Below, one piece after another: positions 44,548 through 46,645 of a stretch of DNA of 46,645 nucleotides. A program made the position numbers and the translations under genes. The DNA is taken from positions 92,557 through 139,201 of the forward strand of contig JAGWRO010000090.1 in NCBI GenBank assembly GCA_028876495.1, given 5' to 3'. The notes below the pieces were generated by a model, which did not search any database, was not told the origin of the DNA, and saw only the letters and a list, made by a program, of their open reading frames with translations. This DNA is from Bacteroidota bacterium (GTDB lineage Bacteria > Bacteroidota > Bacteroidia > Chitinophagales > Chitinophagaceae). Position 1 is the first letter of the stretch; the number at the start of each line of letters is the position of its first letter.

Positions 44548-45123
44548 TTGAATGAAAGTGAATTGATTGCCCTGGTTAAAAAAAAAGACAGGGAAGCTTT
44601 TAAGGTAATTGTAGAAACATGGCAGAATATGGTTTTTAATACTGCTATCGGTTTTTTACAAAATGCAGAAGATGCTGAAGATACAGCACAGGAAGTTTTT
44701 ATGCAGGTATTTGAATCAGTTTCTTCGTTTAAAGAAGAATCCAAAATTTCTACATGGATCTACAGGATAACTGTTTCAAAATGCTTGGATCATCTGAGAA
44801 AGAAAAAAAGAAAAAAACGTTTTGCTTTTATCCAGAGTTTGTATGGTAAAAATGATAGTTTGATGATTGATCCTCCTGATTTTTTTCATCCGGGGGTGAA
44901 GGTCGAAAACAAAGAAAACGCCGCACTTCTTTTTAAAGCGATTGAAAAATTACCGGTAAATCAAAAAATGGCTTTTGTGCTTAATAAAATTGAAAATTTA
45001 AGTTATCGTGAAATAGGAGAAATTATGAATTCAAGTGAATCGGCGGTAGATTCACTTTTGCAACGCGCAAAAAAAAATCTGCAATCAACATTGAAAGAGT
45101 ATTATTTGTTATTGGATTCATAA
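44548..45123 (+). CDS. ECF-type RNA polymerase sigma factor
   Basis: A 191-residue sigma-70 factor of the extracytoplasmic function class. Region 2 spans about 10-90 with DAEDTAQEVFMQVFESVSSF and STWIYRITVSKCLDHLRKKK; region 4 spans 130-180 with LPVNQKMAFVLNKIENLSYR and GEIMNSSESAVDSLLQRAK, the latter being the -35 binding helix-turn-helix. I use the TTG at 44548; no in-frame ATG precedes region 2. It is followed by a membrane gene placed like an anti-sigma factor. Confidence 0.93.
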   Translation: MNESELIALVKKKDREAFKVIVETWQNMVFNTAIGFLQNAEDAEDTAQEVFMQVFESVSSFKEESKISTWIYRITVSKCLDHLRKKKRKKRFAFIQSLYGKNDSLMIDPPDFFHPGVKVENKENAALLFKAIEKLPVNQKMAFVLNKIENLSYREIGEIMNSSESAVDSLLQRAKKNLQSTLKEYYLLLDS

Positions 45124-45258
45124 ATGCTACAAATAAGTACCCCGGCAGCAGGGTTTTTAATAAAAAAGCGTCTAAGATTAGTGATGGATTTGAGAAAGAA
45201 CAAGAAATAAAACTTAAAAACAAAGTACATTACAGTAGTATTTTTAAATAGAAAAGCG

Positions 45259-45588
45259 ATGGATCAACATTTGGATAAGAAAATCGATGAAGCGATGCAA
45301 AGCCTTGATGGTATAGAAAAAGCATCGCCGCGCCCATTTTTCTTTACACGCCTGGAAGCGCGAATGCAAAGAGAGAAAAGCAGGTGGGAAGTCATTTCTT
45401 CTTTTGTAGCAAAACCTATTGTTGCATTTGCCTGCATTTGTTTAATTATCATGATTAATGTAGCCGTAATTCTTTCTTCGGCCAATTCTAAAAATTTAAC
45501 CGATCAGCAAAATAGTGAACAGGCAACTGCCGATGAATATAATTCTTTAAGTGCTCCATTGTATGAATTTGTAAATTCAACTCCATAA
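45259..45588 (+). CDS. Single-span membrane protein in the anti-sigma position
   Basis: A 109-residue protein with a cytoplasmic N-terminal half of about 50 residues (DKKIDEAMQSLDGIEKASPR), one membrane segment at about 53-75, and a short periplasmic end of about 35 residues. Its size and layout resemble small anti-sigma factors such as CnrY-type proteins, in which the N-terminal helix clamps the sigma factor. There is no detectable zinc anti-sigma motif (HxxxCxxC). The assignment rests on position and shape, not similarity. It overlaps the next ATG by one base. Confidence 0.75.
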   Translation: MDQHLDKKIDEAMQSLDGIEKASPRPFFFTRLEARMQREKSRWEVISSFVAKPIVAFACICLIIMINVAVILSSANSKNLTDQQNSEQATADEYNSLSAPLYEFVNSTP

Positions 45589-46076
45589 TGAACAGCCAAC
45601 AAAAAACCAAGTCACTTATTACGATCATTATTTTTCTATTGATCACCAATATTACCATGTTGATATTTTTTGTACTGCTTGGGAAGCCTGCAGAAAGAAG
45701 ACAAAGGAACCATGAACCAAACGGAATGTACAACAGTCTTCAAAATGAAGTAGGTTTTTCTAAAGATCAGTTGGATCAATACAAGGCATTGAGAGAAGAA
45801 CAAATGAAGAAAGTGCACCCGTTATTTACTGAGGTAAGAAGTGCGAAGAAGGATTTTTATGAATTAATTAATTCAAACCAGGTTTCAGATTCCCTACTCA
45901 ATGCTGATGCTGATTCTATTGCGCAAAAACAAAAAAATCTTGACATGCACATTTTCCGGTATTTTAAAAAAGTAAGAGGAATCTGCACAGACTCGCAGAC
46001 ACAAAAGTTTGATTCTTTAATGAAAAAAGTAGTTGTTCGTATGATTGGCCGCCCGGGGCAACCACATAAAAAGTAA
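45588..46076 (+). CDS. Membrane-anchored periplasmic sensor-like protein (CnrX/CpxP/Spy-like)
   Basis: A 162-residue protein with an N-terminal anchor (about 10-31) and a helical periplasmic domain. The sequence pattern (VGFSKDQLDQYKALREEQMK, VRSAKKDFYELINS, IFRYFKKVRGICTDSQTQKF) resembles the LTxEQ-type helical hairpins of Spy/CpxP and the periplasmic heavy-metal sensor CnrX. Cys144 is the only cysteine of the periplasmic part. No metal-binding His/Met cluster is obvious. Translation is coupled to the preceding gene (TAATG). It probably senses envelope conditions together with the anti-sigma-like protein. Confidence 0.78.
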   Translation: MNSQQKTKSLITIIIFLLITNITMLIFFVLLGKPAERRQRNHEPNGMYNSLQNEVGFSKDQLDQYKALREEQMKKVHPLFTEVRSAKKDFYELINSNQVSDSLLNADADSIAQKQKNLDMHIFRYFKKVRGICTDSQTQKFDSLMKKVVVRMIGRPGQPHKK

Positions 46077-46123
46077 CAGTTACAAACGCTTTTAAAAAAT
46101 ATAAAAATCAAAAACAAAAATTA

Positions 46124-46501
46124 ATGAAAACAAAGTTCACCATGTTGATTGCATTTATATTAATTGCAACAACCGGCATTTACGCACAGGGAATGCAACG
46201 TATGACCGTGCCTGAAAGAGTAAAAATGACGATGGACAAAATTACACCTGCATTGAATCTTGATGCAACACAGCAAAACAGCACAGAAAAGGTTTTTACC
46301 GATTTTTACACAGCCCAAATGAAAATGTTCCAGGATGCAAGAGCTTCAGGCGAGAGACCTGACCGCAGCCAATTTCAAAAATTAATGGATGACAGGGATG
46401 CAAAACTGAAAGGGATTTTTACTGCTGACCAGTACACAAAATTTAAAAGCGAAGTAGAAGCCAGTCTTCGTCCACAAAGGCAGCAACAAAATTCTAATTA
46501 A
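46124..46501 (+). CDS. Secreted Spy-like small periplasmic protein
   Basis: A 125-residue protein with a signal peptide (1-21, TGIYAQ end) and a helical mature part (MTMDKITPALNLDATQQNST, then DDRDAKLKGIFTADQYTKFK) of the Spy/DUF4890-like kind. It ends in a Gln/Asn/Arg-rich tail (RPQRQQQNSN). It lies 47 bases after the CnrX-like gene and is likely the last gene of the sigma operon, possibly the product the sigma factor protects the cell with. No cysteines. Confidence 0.8.
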   Translation: MKTKFTMLIAFILIATTGIYAQGMQRMTVPERVKMTMDKITPALNLDATQQNSTEKVFTDFYTAQMKMFQDARASGERPDRSQFQKLMDDRDAKLKGIFTADQYTKFKSEVEASLRPQRQQQNSN

Positions 46502-46521
46502 CTCAAGTTGCTAGTTAAAAA

Positions 46522-46580
46522 GAGCATCGGAATAAAGAATAATTTTGAGTTACCCACTTAAAATTATTTTACCGATGCTC
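46522..46580 (+). repeat. Long inverted repeat covering the transposase start codon
   Basis: GAGCATCGG at 46522-46530 pairs with CCGATGCTC at 46572-46580, and inside it AATAATTTTGAGT at 46538-46550 pairs with ACTTAAAATTATT at 46556-46568 (one mismatch). The transposase ATG (46575-46577) is inside the outer stem. The sequence ACCCACTTAAAATTATTTT from 46552 may be the left terminal repeat of the element. Confidence 0.75.
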
Positions 46581-46645
46581 AATGAAGATAAAATTATATC
46601 AATTTATTGTTTTGTAGATGATCTGCTCAAGAATTTTGGATGGAA
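46575..46645 (+). CDS. Transposase N-terminus, probably IS982 family, cut by window edge
   Basis: From ATG 46575 the frame is open for 23 codons to the edge and reads MLNEDKIISIYCFVDDLLKN and onward, which resembles the start of IS982-family transposases of Bacteroidota as I remember them. The short fragment and lack of the DDE core make the family call tentative. The start codon is held in the inverted repeat at 46522-46580. It comes after the end of the sigma-factor operon with no gene between. Confidence 0.5.
   Translation, partial: MLNEDKIISIYCFVDDLLKNFGW

Noticed and set aside
45124-45210. 28-codon ORF starting directly after the sigma-factor stop
   Set aside because: It abuts the stop (TAA then ATG), but its composition (basic, no clear hydrophobic or conserved pattern) and the 135-base sigma/membrane-protein gap look like random sequence; no supporting signal beyond the position.

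Overview
This AT-rich window looks like chromosomal core sequence from a Bacteroidota bacterium, most likely of the Chitinophagaceae/Chitinophagales type. The signs are a type IX secretion C-terminal domain on a secreted protease, promoter boxes close to the Bacteroidota consensus TTTG-N19-TAnnTTTG, outer-membrane barrel proteins with a carboxypeptidase-regulatory-like N-terminus, small lineage-typical families (DUF5606, 2TM, HTH_34), a DksA/TraR gene directly behind ileS, and an IleRS of the KMSKR type. No tRNA, rRNA or CRISPR array was seen. No plasmid or phage signature was seen either. The only mobile DNA is a transposase start cut off by the right edge.

Left part (1-6.6 kb): the 5' two thirds of dnaB (leftward) diverges from pheT, which overlaps a short coiled-coil gene and zapA (cell division). 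Then come an unrecognised four-helix membrane protein with a possibly frame-broken tail, and about 0.9 kb of gene-poor DNA ending in a 27-codon membrane peptide gene with its own terminator. 6.6-11 kb is a nitrogen-uptake locus: two different ammonium channels flank an outer-membrane barrel, all leftward, with a clear promoter before the first channel. 11-19 kb holds a small HTH regulator and a 2TM protein, a promoter-terminator pair that may encode a very short RNA, radA-comF, and the ileS-dksA/traR operon. The DksA/TraR protein here carries a 200-residue histone H1-like Lys/Ala tail.

19-30 kb is mixed housekeeping: an AraC regulator with a cysteine cluster, murF, a secreted GH3-serine hydrolase fusion, acetyl-CoA synthetase, an AI-2E-type permease, queA and a YkuK-type RNase H-like protein. 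30.4-32.5 kb is a secreted metalloprotease with a type IX C-terminus and a small secreted partner gene.

32.6-37.2 kb is the most interesting locus: a tightly overlapped leftward operon of UbiA prenyltransferase, type III polyketide synthase, SAM methyltransferase, FAD-dependent oxidoreductase, DCC thiol-disulfide protein and CoA-binding protein. The first four have the parts needed for a methylated, oxidised (quinone-like), possibly prenylated phenolic lipid. The product is not predictable from sequence alone.

37.3-41.5 kb carries the pyruvate dehydrogenase E2 subunit, an M3 oligopeptidase and a DUF5606 protein. From 41.6 kb rightward, an outer-membrane barrel protein is followed by an ECF sigma factor, a single-span membrane protein in the anti-sigma position, a CnrX/CpxP-like anchored periplasmic protein and a secreted Spy-like protein, which looks like a self-contained envelope-stress module. 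The window ends in a hairpin that buries the start codon of the truncated transposase.
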